64,000 nucleotides of DNA from Wuchereria bancrofti. Lineage: Eukaryota > Nematoda > Chromadorea > Rhabditida > Onchocercidae. The position numbers and the translations under genes are program-made. The number at the start of each line of letters is the position of its first letter. Position 1 is the stretch's first letter. Below are positions 1-11,689 of this stretch, in pieces. The stretch spans positions 18,673,881 to 18,737,880 of the forward strand of contig SSBO01000012.1 in NCBI GenBank assembly GCA_005281725.1, in the 5' to 3' direction. The notes beneath the pieces are model-generated. The model made no database searches. It saw only the letters and a program-made list of their open reading frames with translations, and had not been told where the DNA came from.

Positions 1-44
1 AAATATAACTATAATAGGTTTCAAAACAAACGTAAAATACTTAC

Positions 45-1049
45 TTCTTCAGCAGCAAGCACTAAAGATTTAGCCAATCGCGCATTAAAAACATTTTCAT
101 AATCATTCTTCAGTGTCAAGCAAACATCAGTCATCTCAAAAACATAAACAATCACAGAAATGCCAGTGAAAAAGAAATAGCCATAAGCAGCCAAAAAAGC
201 TGTATCACTGTGAAAATTCGGCAAAAATTCTGCTATCCTGTAAAGATTTTGACAGAAATCTGTGAAAAGATTTCACAGAAACATAGAACTTTGAACACTT
301 TTTTAAGCACTCACAGCTCTTATGCTTGCGTAATTGCGTAATTGAAGGCAACGTTAGGAATTAGAATTAATGAACAAGGTTGAGATATTTGCATCAAAGT
401 TGGAAATTTCATAAACTTCAGCTTGATTTACTGCTTCCTCTTTTCTCTTCTACTACCAGATCGAACGCTAAAGCATAAGAAAGGAATCGGAGATAAGATA
501 CGGTGATATTTACACCCTTTTCTCTCTCTGATCCTCTTCCCAAATCAGTAGTTGATTTGAGGGTTAATTATCATGTTGTCATTTTTTTCTTTTTTGTTTA
601 TTTTCTATTTGATGGGAGAGCAATATTTAATCCATTAATAACTACGGACTTGCTGCAAAATAGAAAATCGGCTATCAGATCGAGAGTTGAAGCAAAAAGG
701 GTCACGACAGCAACAACTCGTAGAGGTGGCGCCCATTCCAGCGTGTCCCTGTAAAACAATAAACAGTGTTTCCTGATATTCTTAACACTTCTAAATTATT
801 TCAATTCTAATTATTTTGTAAACTGATTAGAATGGCAATAGTTTGACGGTAAGAAAATTAAGTTGGAATACATTTGCGAATTTAATAGAGAAAGTATTTA
901 ACGGACAGATTATTTTTCTAGCAAACAAATTGATGCATTATTGCTTCCTTCATATTGATTCTATAGCCAGCAAAAAAACAAAAATTATAGGATTACTTCG
1001 GGCCACCGCTTCTTGACCATACAAGTCGGTAACCCATTCCGGATAACAC
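45..1049 (-). CDS. Unidentified multi-pass membrane protein, partial (continues past left edge)
   Basis: Three phase-consistent exons are visible on the minus strand: about 1007-1049, 650-748 and 45-237, with acceptors of the form TTTCAG or TTTACAG. The product reads through a basic stretch (MVKKRDTLEWAPPLR), a first hydrophobic segment (VVAVVTLFASTLDLIADFLF), a short loop, and a second segment (AYGYFFFTGISVIVYVF), followed by a polar region ending LVLAAEE at a GTAAGT donor. The layout suggests a small multi-pass membrane protein. The donor of the middle exon (GTCCGT) is weak but preserves the frame. The first coding exon and the C-terminal part are not seen. I do not recognise the family and assign no function. 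Confidence 0.5.
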
Positions 1050-2240
1050 CTGAAATCAAGACCAGATTTTCAAAAAATGCTAACATAAACTCGCTAAATT
1101 CAAGTTCTCACGAACTTTGGATGAAGTAATGAAGAAACTTTCTCGCTGAATTTGGATGAAATAATGAAAAAACTAAAAATAGGTAAATAAGTAACAAAAA
1201 ACAGTGCAAATTTGAAATAGTTTAAAGGTTGGCTCTCATGAACTTCTCTCTCATGAAGGCTCTCATGAACGTTCCATTCTTCTAGAATGGAACGAAGATA
1301 ATTTTTTTTTTCTGATCATAGTTGAAATTGAAATTGAGATGCGTATTTTAACTGAAACAGTTTCTGAGAACTTGATAGTGATGGAGAAAGCACAGAGAAC
1401 TGGGAGATCAAAAAAAAAAAGAAAAAAATTGATGGATGTGATCAGAAGAAAGTAGGGCGATTGCTATGAAGAATGTTTCTTTATTGTGAGAACAAACAAA
1501 CATCCTCCATCATAGGCGGTCGAATTTCGATGACAGCTCCACATTTTAAAACATTCATTCATCTTACTTCACTTCTCGAGAAAATTCGAAAGAAAACTGT
1601 TCAATTTCTTAAAGACATAGAACTTGCTACATGTTCTGACATGGTGACTGATTTAGAGTGGGGCAGAATGCAATACTTATAAATTAGGCTAAGAAATATC
1701 GCTAGCAAAGTGGATGTTTTCTAATTTCGAAGCCGTCTTGATCTACACTAGTAACATTTTAGAAATCATCATAAAAATCAAATCCTAAATATGTAAAAAA
1801 TCTCAACAGAGGATGTGACAGCATTTAGTGGCACTCAGTACGATGCTATGATGTATAAAGCTTGTCATCCTTTAGCTTATGCTATCAGCTAGGAATACTG
1901 TTTATTTCCTCCTCATTCATCTTCTAATTTAGATGATTAGTATGTTTATTGCAAAAGAACAAATGAAATGATAAAGAATAGAGTTAGAGTTTTAGAGAGT
2001 CCCTAAAACCGAACCATAATCCAATTTTGATCAACCGACATTCGGGAAAAAATTTGGTCTCGAATCGCTGGACGACTATTTTCAATGCAGTCAATAATAT
2101 CTGTTTTTGATTTGCTTGATTCCACTCAAAGTAATCATCAAATCCCTACTGGCTTTTAGTGACACCAAAGGGAAGAAATTCATGCAAAAGTATATCATAT
2201 CGCGAGAAAAAGTATATACTGAATCATAACTGAATCTTGC
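1050..2240. other. Intergenic, no supported gene
   Basis: AT-rich sequence with no exon I can support. An open frame at 1473-1682 on the plus strand lacks family resemblance and good splice signals. The only structured element noticed is the palindrome at 1266-1294, described separately. Confidence 0.5.
1266..1294. promoter_or_regulatory. Palindrome resembling a heat-shock element
   Basis: An 11-bp inverted repeat (CGTTCCATTCT, 3-bp spacer, AGAATGGAACG) lies at 1270-1294. It contains alternating TTC and GAA units: TGAAC-GTTCC on the left and CTTCT-AGAAT-GGAAC in the centre and right. This matches the nTTCnnGAAn grammar of heat-shock factor sites. Just upstream the phrase GGCTCTCATGAAC occurs twice. 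It lies about 220 bp beyond the most upstream exon found for the leftmost minus-strand gene, so it could act on that gene. That is inference; palindromes in AT-rich DNA can also arise by chance. Confidence 0.3.
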
Positions 2241-4210
2241 TTGTCTGATAACAGCAAGCAGTAGAAAGTGGTAGAAAGTAGGTGCAAGTAATGGCAAGTA
2301 GTGTTAAGTGACAGCAATTGGTTTAACAGTAATTTTACCAGTTTTATGGTAGTGATGCTTTAGAGTATGTGTTTAGAGTATATAGAGTATGTATGTTATG
2401 CAGTCATTCAATTTTGGTTTCCTTTGCTTGTATTTGCATCGAGATTCATTTAAATTTGAACTTTATAAAGAATTAGAAAACAGTACGATGCCTTATAACC
2501 TTACTAAATATGTTTTCGTAACCATCTGCACTGATAGTTTTTAATGTCTAACCATCAATAATTTCGGTATTACATTTCGTCAAAAATGCACGCAATGAAT
2601 GAGATCAGCGTGTACTAAATAACAGTAGCAGAAAAAAAAAACCATGCAATTAATAGAGTTAGCAAAAAGACATGCACAAAGTTAAAATAATCACAGAAAA
2701 CATACAACTATAATTGATGAAAAGACATGCAAAAAGGAAAATTAAAATAATGTAATACATAAACAACAACAAAATGGATTGGCAAAAAAGCATGCAGAAG
2801 CAAAAGAACCAAAAATGTCACACCTTGAACAGGAATAATTAAAAACGCAGGTAAAATTAGACATTAGCAAGGAGACACGTTTTAAAATTAATTAAAAAAG
2901 AAAGGAATAAGAAAGTGAAAAGAAGGGAAAATTTCCATGAATTAAGATTTAATCGGCAAGAAGCATAAAATGAGTGAACTTTATAAATGTCTTGAATATG
3001 AAATATCGTTTTGGTCAGAAGAGTTTGATGATTTGGGTTAGTTAAGTTTACTGGATTTAGCCTAAGTTTGTAGAACTTGAATTGAATCCTTTGCTTCTTG
3101 TTTGCGAGCAAGATCGACCCAGATATCGTTTATTTCAAAATGTGAATCAACACAATATACAGTTGAATAATAGAAACAGCGGAGGGATGAATGATACTAT
3201 TAAGTAGCAGGGTGAGAAGACTGCCACCGATCGTTTCTTTTTTATCAACTAATTAGAGAAGATTTTTAAAGATGTAGAAAGTGGGCTTGGCATTTACAAT
3301 GAAGACAGATGTACATTTACTATTTGAGGTTTAGATAAAGGATTCATTGTTTCAAAAAATGGGATATAACAAAGGAATAACGAATTGGTTTATAGTGATG
3401 AATCATTGGCATTATTCTAAACACTTAGTGTGTAATAAATATTTTTCCGGTTTTCCAACAATAAAAAATGTAAAAAAGATATTTCGTAAAACGATAAATA
3501 TAATAATAAACAAATGTAAAATAGCATGAAAATAAAATTTTTTCAGGAAAAGATGCGAAAGTGATGAAAAGAAAAAAAGATGAGTTGATAAACAAGGGAG
3601 TTATTAGCAGTGTATTGTACAAAGAAAAAAGAAAAAAAGCTAATTTAACAGAAAATTAGGAAAAAAAATCGAGTTATTGCAAAAAGAAACTATAAATTCT
3701 TTTTAAAAACTTAAAAAACATTTGCAATGAAAAAAGCTACTGTAAATATATGTAAATGGAAAGTATATAAAAAGTGTGTAATAGGACGATAAGTATATAA
3801 ACATGTACACACTTAGCAATAACAGTGTATAAGCTACAGGCATATAGAAATGGGGATATTACAAAGAAGAGAAGGACTAATAACTGCAACATAAAGCAAA
3901 AAACAACTAGTAGTTATGATATAACTAAACAAAAATAGAAAGCACAAATAAGTGATAAATAAAATTTGATCGAAATATTATCAGAAATTTCAAAAATAAA
4001 ATCTTCAAGGAAATTAGGATAAAAAACTTAAAATGTGTTAACCATAAGGAAAAATAGATCCGCTGCAGTTAAAAAAACTCTTAACTACTACTGCAAAAAA
4101 CAAAAAAAAAAAGAGATGAAAAGAAAGAGCGAAAACAAATGATACTGAAAGATAAATAAGAAGATAAACCATAAAAAACGAAAAACGAAAAGTATCGAAT
4201 AAAAAACATC
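2240..4210. repeat. Direct repeat copy R1
   Basis: Long stretches recur, diverged, at 5160-6280. Shared landmarks in the same order: CAGTAATTTTA followed by TTTTATG, a TCATTCAATTTTGGTTTCC phrase (2405 and 5298), AACCATGCAATTAAT followed by AGACATGCA (2640 and 5540), AAAGACATGCAAAAAGGAAA, and AAAACGATAAATATAATA near 3490. The left end (2255-2310) carries the AAGTGGTAG/GGCAAGTAG tail that also ends the minisatellite at 5170-5220. R1 is longer than R2, so R2 appears internally deleted. No coding sequence was recognised; short open frames here are A-rich chance frames. Confidence 0.6.
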
Positions 4211-4436
4211 GAATAATTTAGGATTTCTTAGTATTCAAGTTTTGCTAAAACTAATGTAATAGAGCAATCAATAAAGCAAAAGAAATTATTCGATTATTCA
4301 AATCTTCAACATTCTGTAGTTTTGAGAAACGAGAATTTGTCGAATTTTAACATTCCCTACTAATTCTCAAATTTTTTCTACTCGATTACTTATAATGTTA
4401 CTGCTTTCTGACAAGGCGGTTTTGAATAATAAAACT

Positions 4437-4800
4437 ATGGAATGATAAAAAAAGTAAAGGAGTGATCACTGGCGATCACTCGAAATATTATTCAACTTTC
4501 ATGAAACACTTCTGAAAAATCCCTTTGTTCTACTTAATTGTGAAATCACTCCCAGGCGGTATTACTGAATGAGAAAGCTTTTGGTGGGGATTTTGATGTT
4601 ATGCATGTTTCGATGTTCTCTAGCTTATACATCAATACTTTTGTCTTTTACATTGGCTATAGACAATCATTTATATAATAATCATATTCTCATTTACTTA
4701 AAATTACTATTAAAGATCGTACAACAATCGATCGGAAGCATTTGTTGTCCTTTTTTTCCTCTCTTCCTTATACCTAAGTGCAATGGCCTAGTAGTGGCAA
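4437..4800 (+). repeat. Inverted-module copy A
   Basis: This segment runs from AGTAAAGGAGTGATCACTGG through AGGCGGTATTACTGAATGAG to ATACCTAAGTGCAATGGCC. It is repeated in reverse orientation at about 6283-6720 and, in its first half, in the same orientation at about 7850-8028. The three copies differ by scattered substitutions and small indels, so they are old. It resembles a terminal inverted repeat unit of a non-autonomous DNA element. The open frame at 4569-4841 lies within it and is not conserved as protein in the other copies. Confidence 0.6.
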
Positions 4801-5220
4801 AACACTTTCAACCATCTGCTGTGCAAGCGGCTACAATATGACAAGCGGTTACGGTGGCAAGTGGCTACAGGAACAGCTGGTTGCAAGTGACAGGTGGTTA
4901 CAACAACAGGTGGTCGCAAGTGACCACCGTAGCACATGGTGGCGAGTGGCTACAGTGACGGGTGGTTACAGTAGTAAGTGGTTGAAAGTGGTTACAGTAA
5001 CGGGCGGTTGCAACAGGTGGTTGCAAGTGGTTACCGTAGCGTGTGGCAGCGAGTGGTTACAATAGCAAGCGATTACCGCAGCAGGTGGCAGCGAGTGGCT
5101 ACCGTAGTGGGTAGAAGCAAGCAAGTGGTTACAATATCAAGTGGTCACAGTAACAGGTAGTTACAAATAGTAGGAAATGGCAGTAGAAAGTGATGGCAAA
5201 TAGTGGTAAATGACAGCTAG
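4800..5220. repeat. GT-rich imperfect minisatellite
   Basis: Tandem, degenerate units built on GTGGTTACAGTAAC, GTGGTTGCAAGTGG and GGCAGCGAGTGGC fill this stretch. It is locally much richer in G than its AT-rich surroundings. Units vary in length, so no single period fits. Open frames that cross it encode repetitive Gly/Ser/Trp/Val text and are a by-product of the repeat. The array ends in AAGTGATGGCAAATAGTGG, which is also found in diverged form at the start of repeat R1 near 2260. Confidence 0.65.
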
Positions 5221-6280
5221 TGGTTCAACAGTAATTTTATCAATTTTATGTTTGTTGACATGCTTTCATGCTTTAATCTATATATGTTATGCTGTCATTC
5301 AATTTTGGTTTCCTTTGTTTGTACCACTTGCTGTTACTTAAATTCAGATTCATTTAGATTTGAATCATTCAATATTAGAAAAATGTATGATGCCTTATAA
5401 CCTTGCTAAACATGTTTTTGTAACCATCTGCATTGATGTTTGCATAGTGGTTTTTTATGTCTAATTATCGGTATTTCGCCAAAAATGCACGCAATGAACG
5501 AGGTCAGCATGTACTAAGTAATACTAACAGAAAAAAAAAACCATGCAATTAATGGAGTTAGCAAAAAGACATGCAAAAGGTCAAAATAATCACAGAAAAC
5601 ATACAACAACTATAATTAATGAAAAGACATGCAAAAAGGAAAATTAACACACATTGAACAGAAATAACAAAAAATGCGGGCTATGGGAAAAAACTGAACA
5701 TTAGCGAGGGAACATGCTTTCAAAAATTAAAAAAAAGAAAGGAATAAAAAAATGAAAAGAAATAATATTTAGGGAAAACTTTCAGGAATTAAGATTTAAT
5801 CAATATGATGCACAAAATAAATGAAGTTTATAAAAAAAAAATAAAAAGACTTCGTAAAATGATAAATATAATAGACAAATTCAAAATGGTACGAAAATAA
5901 ATTTTTTTTCAAGAAAAACATGCAAAAGTGAAATCAGCGATAAAAAAAGAAAAGATGAATTGCTAGATAAAGAAAACATTGTGCAAAAAAAGAAAGAAAA
6001 GAAAAAGCTAATTTAACAAAGAATTAGGAAAAAAGTCGAGTTAATGCAAGAAAGAAACTATAAATTCTTCGAAATTTCAAAAACAAGATCTCCAAAGAAA
6101 TTAGGATGAAAAACTTCAAACATATGTTAACCATAAGTAAAAAATAAACCTGTTGCAGATAAAACTCTTATTGCTATTGCAAAAAAAAAAAGATGAAAAA
6201 GAACAAATGACAACTGTAATTAACCTAAATAAGAAAATAAACCAAACGAAGAACGAAAAGTAGATAATAAACGGATCCAT
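5160..6280. repeat. Direct repeat copy R2
   Basis: Second copy of the module at 2240-4210, in the same orientation but shorter. It keeps the same order of landmarks, including AACCATGCAATTAATGGAG (5540), AAAGACATGCAAAAAGG (5622), TAAGATTTAATC (5788), AAAATGATAAATATAATAG (5856) and the Ile/Lys-poor A-rich tail ending GAACGAAAAGTAG. Relative to R1 it lacks several hundred bp around 3110-3480 and 3720-3950. No gene is supported. Confidence 0.55.
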
Positions 6281-6282
6281 AG

Positions 6283-8028
6283 ACTGTTTTGCCATTAGTA
6301 GGCCATTGCACTTAGGTATAAAGAATAAGGAAGACGGAAAGAAAAGGACAATGAATGCTTCGGATTGATCTTTAATAATAATTTTAATTAAATGAGGATC
6401 TGTTTATTACATAAATGATTGACTTATAGCCACAATTAAAAGACCAGTAAAACTTAAACTTTAACGTGTAAAAAACATATATGTGAAAGACAAAAATGTC
6501 GATGTATAAGTTAGAGTACACCGAAACGTACAAAACATGAAAATCCCCGCCAAAAGCTCTCTCATTCAGTAATACCGCCTGTGAGTGATTTCACAATAAG
6601 TAGAACAGAGGAATTTCCCAGAAGTAGGACAAAGGGATTTTCGAGTTTTTAATGACATTGAACTTGCTATAATATTTCGAGTGATCGCCAGTGACCACTC
6701 CTTTACTTTTCTGATATTTTGGTAACATTAAAAATAATCATAGTTTTACAAATATGATTAAAGTAATAGTCGCATATTCTTTTTGATAATTTCATCACTT
6801 TTACTGTGATCCTAATAGCACAGTGCATATGTAGACAATATGAATATAACGAATTATTTGTAAAACTATGACTGCTTTTAATGCTATCAAAAATATTTCA
6901 ATTTAATTAGTCTTTACCGCATTAAATAGATGTTTTTGATTTTTTGATTTTCTTTTTTTGATAAATCTTTGTTATTTTTTGTAAAAATCAGATAAATCAA
7001 ACTTTTTTGATAAAGCCACATGCTATTATTAAATATGCAAATTCAATAAAGTTAACTATAATTTTTGCAAAATAAAGTTATAATATGTCCACTTTTTGGC
7101 TGAATTGAAGCATGCTGATACTGAAGAACTGATTAAGACAATAGGTTTAACTCATATAGTAAGCACTGACTTACAACAGAGTTTAACTCAAAATGATTAC
7201 AGTGAATAAAGAACTGTCACTGTCGGATGATTTTTACTCTTTATATAACGGGAATTGGTTTGTAACATTATGCCAGTTGCTCATAAGAGAAAGTGGTTGC
7301 CAGACTGGAAGAATATTTCGACATTGCAAAGTACATTTAGTTTAGAACAAAGAAGGTTAGTGAACAAACAGCTGACAGCTTTCTAACAATCGAATCTACG
7401 TTTGGCTGTTAGATCGTAAGATCTTACGGAAGCAATTTTGGACACATTATGCAGCACACATATTCTTCGATGTAAATAAGCTCAGCTATTTTTACTTGAG
7501 ATATAAAGTTGAAACAGTTTTATATATGTCTAAGGAATATTCGAATAAGACCATATCTCTTATGGATTTAACTGAAATTTATTTCGAAATATTATAACTT
7601 GGTTTTGCTACAATTATAGTTAAATTGGATTTATCTAATTTTTACAAAAATAAGAATGATTTATCAAAAAAGTATCGAAAACATCTATTTAATATGTAAA
7701 TAGTTAAATTGAAATATTTTTGATAGCATTAAAAGCTGTCATATTTTTAACAAATGATTCGTTATATTCATATTGTCTACATTAGAATCACAGTAAAAGT
7801 TAAGGAAATTTATCAAAAAGAATGTGCGACTATTACTTAAATCAGAAAAGTAAAGAAGTTACCATTGGCGACCACTTGGAATATTACGCTTACTTCGATG
7901 TCATCAAACACTTCTGAAAAATTCCTTTGTTCTTCTAATTCTAAAACCGTTTATAGGCGGTATTACTGAATAAGTAAGCTTTTGGCGGGGTTTTGATGTT
8001 TTGCACGCTTCGGTATTCTCTAACTTAT
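6283..8028. mobile_element. Large palindromic (foldback/MITE-like) element
   Basis: The left arm (about 6510-7015) and right arm (about 7620-8028) are inverted, diverged copies. Shared text includes GTCGCATATTCTTTTTGATA against its reverse near 7820, TAGACAATATGAATATAACG (6833, reversed near 7775), and ATGCTATCAAAAATATTTCA (6882, reversed near 7720). The far left part (6283-6510) matches copy A in reverse. The centre, about 600 bp at 7015-7620, is unique here and has no intact long frame; one short frame near 7096-7208 is not recognisable. Long imperfect terminal inverted repeats around a non-coding core suggest a non-autonomous DNA transposon or foldback element. Target-site duplications were not identified. 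Confidence 0.5.
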
Positions 8029-8458
8029 GGAAATGAGATGAAGGAATCATTCACTATCAGTTTTATGCTGCGGAAATAACAACAGAGCAGATAATTTTTA
8101 CTAGAATAAATAAAAAAAAAAGAGCCTTATGATACAACGAAATATTTAAATGTAAGCCTGAAATTAAATTATAAGTACGATATTGCATAGAAATATGTTA
8201 TCGGATTTATGTAAAATAAGCTCCTGAAATAAAACAAATTCAATTCTCATTCAATGCCCAATGGTTTGTAAACTTTCAAAATTTAATTTTCCACTTAAAA
8301 CACACATACAATTGAAATAAAAAAATGCAGTTTTATAATATACTTTATTTACACAATAATTCCTTCCAAGATTTAACTTTTGCAAATTTTCGTAGAACTA
8401 GTTGAAGAAAACCAAGTAGATGTATGACTGAAATTTAACTGCAGTATAGATCAAATGT

Positions 8459-8639
8459 TCATGTTTTAGCTCGCACTTCTATTTCTCCTTCTTCATCCTG
8501 TTGCTCCCCTATATTCAAAATTTCAGTCTGATTTCGTACCAGCAAAAGTGCAGCAATTGCTTTTTGTAAGCCAGTAGAACTCACTGCATTGCACTGATAG
8601 GTGGAATATTTAGAAATGCTTCTGCTTCTTTTTTGAAAT
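8459..8639 (-). CDS. Orphan C-terminal exon, Ig-like
   Basis: On the minus strand an exon of 60 codons including the stop begins after a TGCATTTTCAG acceptor. It contains SKYSTYQCNAVSSTG, which fits the F-strand signature of an immunoglobulin domain (Y-x-C-x-A-x-N/S-x-x-G), and then an alpha-like segment and an acidic tail (GEQQDEEGEIEVRAKT) before TGA. The first half of an Ig fold, with its Cys and Trp, should lie in an upstream exon (higher coordinates), but I could not find one up to 11 kb. It is therefore either the last exon of a gene with a long intron or a relic. Confidence 0.4.
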
Positions 8640-11198
8640 CTGAAAATGCATCACTTAATTTGCACCAGATGTTCACCTCTGTCATTCTCATTTAACTTAA
8701 TTTTCTTCTTTTAACTCAATGTCGACCACACAACAGAGATTAAAAAACACCAGAAACGATAATAGAGGATAGTTCCGAAAAACAACATTTCATTTAGTCT
8801 GTCGCTTAAGCTAAACTTTCGCTACCCCGCTTAATCTTTAAACTAGCCAATAGGCAACCCAATACCTTTAAAGAGTCGAAAATGTTTTGCTTTACTTCAA
8901 TCTTGATCTATCACTGCCAATTCTAAATCAAGTTATCATTTCTAAATCATTTTTCGCCGGAAGTAATTTTCTTCTCCTTCTCCTTCTCCATCACTTACCA
9001 ACACTAAATTAATGATACTCATAAAACTTGATCGATATGCAGCGAAACTGATTGTTAATTGATAGTCTTGTCATTGATAGTCACAGTTGCTTGTCATTTG
9101 TTCAGAATAATCAGAAAACATGCATCGACAATTACTCGTTCGGCAAATATTTTCGTTAAACCATTTCGAGCTTCTCTGAAGCATTTCTGACATGAACGAT
9201 CGATAAGAAATGCAGAATCTATAAATACCTATTATCCACTCGAAAAATCATTGGATACTACGAAAAATATATTTTTGCCATACCAATGATGACAGCAAGA
9301 GGCATATTGATGTGGCCAAGTATACGTATACCGGGAAAACCAGATTATAATAATATGTCTAAATAAAACTGTATTAAATACAAAGAGCTAAGGATTGCCT
9401 TAATTGAATATTCCTTAGACAAACATAAAACTGTTTCAAATTTGTACATCATCAAAGCAATCATTTATCCACCAGTCATTTTCCAATCGCAGTTGAGTTT
9501 ATCTGCATTATTCTAGAATGTCACAGTTGCTAGCAAAGAATATGTGCAGTGCTAATATGATAAAAAGTATTCCTTTGTTCCGAACCTAATCTATATTCAA
9601 TGCTGAAACACTGTACAAGTTTTATAATCTAACAGTCAGTCTTGAGCAACTGACATAATGTTAAACTTAACTAAGAGTAAAGATAATTCCATAGTTGTAT
9701 TCTCACTGATTACTACTATATGTGGGTTTCAACCATTTTTGATGGACAACGAACTTCAGTTCGACTCGTCTCACTACTCCCGCTACAACGAAGTAACCTT
9801 TGACCTAGAGCGAACCCCAACCAAATTCCTATACCATAAACTGTGTGGTTTAATATTGTTTGATACTAAATAATAATCCTTTCAACGTCGAGCAATAAAG
9901 TTTGTTTTTGACTATTCGTTTGTGTCACCAATCAACTACAATGATTTTCATCATTAATGAAGAAAAATTCTGACAATGTGCTATATATGCGTAATGAAAA
10001 ATTTTTCCATGACTTTAGTTCATTTATGGAAACAGAAGTTGTTAGTTGTATGTATGAACGAAAAAATAGATTCTGATGTCTGCTGTGGTAATTAAAATTG
10101 GAATGGAGTCCAATCACAGAAAGAAAAAATCAATTTTTCCGAGTAAAATTAATCTTTGTTTCAGGAAAGAACAAAACAGTCCTAGTATTTATTTAGTAAC
10201 TTCCACCACACAAGCGTTTATTGACTGAAAAATGCACTTTATGTTGAAAGAATGTAATGAAAACGTTTATAAATAAAAAAGAATTACAATTCTATGGATT
10301 ACTGATTTTTATGATATTATATATATATATATAAATTATAATTTCGTTTTGAGAAACTCTTTCGTTTCTTGAAAAAAATTTAAATTAATCTTTTTTTTGA
10401 ATAGTCGAATTCTCATCGCTTATTTTACCTCTGAATCTTAGGTTCATAAAATTTTTTCTCTTTTGTTAAATTTACACTATGAAGCTTTTTTTGACTATCA
10501 AATCTTTGTATATTTCTTCTCTTAAATTTGTTGTCAAGTTAAATTTTTCCGAACTTTTGACAAACAATGAAAAATCTGTCGTTTATTTTAGTAATGTTAG
10601 TAATATTATTTTAGCAATGATTGTTTTTTTCTCTTCAAGCAGTAAATTTGCATTCATCAGACAAACTTCAGTTTTGCCAATGATATTGGAATAAGAATGC
10701 ATTGAGGATAGATCCATTAATCAAAGTAATCTGATTTGGAGTCATATCGAAATAAAGTAAATCATTATAATATTGTAGCTCATACAAGGTTAAAAACAAC
10801 AGTTTATTTGTTTGTTTTTTTTTGAATACTACACTAGCAATTTAAAAAAATGAACAGGTAGAATAAGATACATAGTTTCAATGCTTTTTATCAATAATTT
10901 GACGGATTATGTCAATTTAGATGAAAATTAACAATAGCTTACTTAGTTCAGTTTAGAAATTTTTCTTTCAGAAATTTAAATAGTATATTGAAATTATCCA
11001 TTACAATTTTAGTGAATATATCATATGTGTGGCTCAACGGTGAAAAAGTATTATGTAAATCTATTTTATTCTTCAAGTTTCATACCATTTTACTTAAAAA
11101 TAATTATTTTTCAACTGAATTATAAGTTGACAATTAATAAAAATTAAAATAGCAAACATTTTAAAAAATTACGAAAACAATTCGTGAAAAAGGCTAGC
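8640..11198. other. Intergenic, no supported gene
   Basis: No exon pairs with matching phases were found. The open frame at 9658-9873 (plus) overlaps a short GC-richer patch (9743-9830) of unknown origin. A (TA)n microsatellite lies at about 10318-10334. Other frames are short and AT-biased. Confidence 0.4.
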
Positions 11199-11686
11199 CT
11201 ATTGTTGGCTTATCCATGGATTTCCTCTACCCCTATAATATCGTCCATCGCCTGATAAAGGTGTGAAAGAGTTTGATAATCCTGAAGGAATGATGAGTGA
11301 AGTCGGTTTCACTGCTGAAGACCTATAGTAGTTATGCAAATATTGTTGATATGGATGATAGATACCTGTATTACCCCCACTACTCCCACCATATTCCCAT
11401 GACGAATATGGGGAATATAGACCAGCTGAAAATATTTGAAATTATAGATTAATTAATATGATGAAAAAGTAGGAGTAATTTATTTGTGTAAAATAATTGG
11501 TTTTGTCTAATTAAAAAATAAAAATTTCATTATTACCTCCACCATAAGCAACTCTAGGATAGGTAATCCATGGATTACCATAACCAATGTAGGGCATGTT
11601 ACCGGTGAGAGCTTTTAAGCCAAAAATACCACCTAGCGCTTGGGTACTTTCGATGAAAAATGCAATACATAAGATGATTTGAATAC
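11199..11686 (-). CDS. Small secreted Gly/Tyr/Ser-rich protein, first exon missing
   Basis: Two exons are clear: 11537-11686 (acceptor TTTTTCAG) and 11199-11425 (acceptor ATATTTTCAG, stop TAG). The first exon begins within a hydrophobic leader (IQIILCIAFFIESTQA), so a short upstream exon must supply the ATG and the start of a signal peptide. The mature part starts LGGIFGLKALTG, has aromatic/Gly/Pro-rich runs (GYGNPWITYPRVAYGGAG), then SSWEYGGSSGGNTGIYHPYQ, and ends GRGNPWISQQ. The GNPWI motif occurs in both halves, near residues 35 and 120 of the visible part. There are no cysteines in the mature part, which argues against a folded disulphide domain. I do not recognise the family; a surface, cuticle-associated or peptide-precursor role is possible. 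Confidence 0.6.
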
Positions 11687-11689
11687 CTG

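Noticed and set aside
4569..5160. Three overlapping plus-strand open frames
   Set aside because: They run through repeat module A and the minisatellite; the peptide text mirrors the tandem DNA repeat and is not preserved in the other module copies.
9658..9873. 71-codon plus-strand frame with a GC-richer patch
   Set aside because: No splice partners, no family signature and no signal peptide I trust; left as unexplained sequence.
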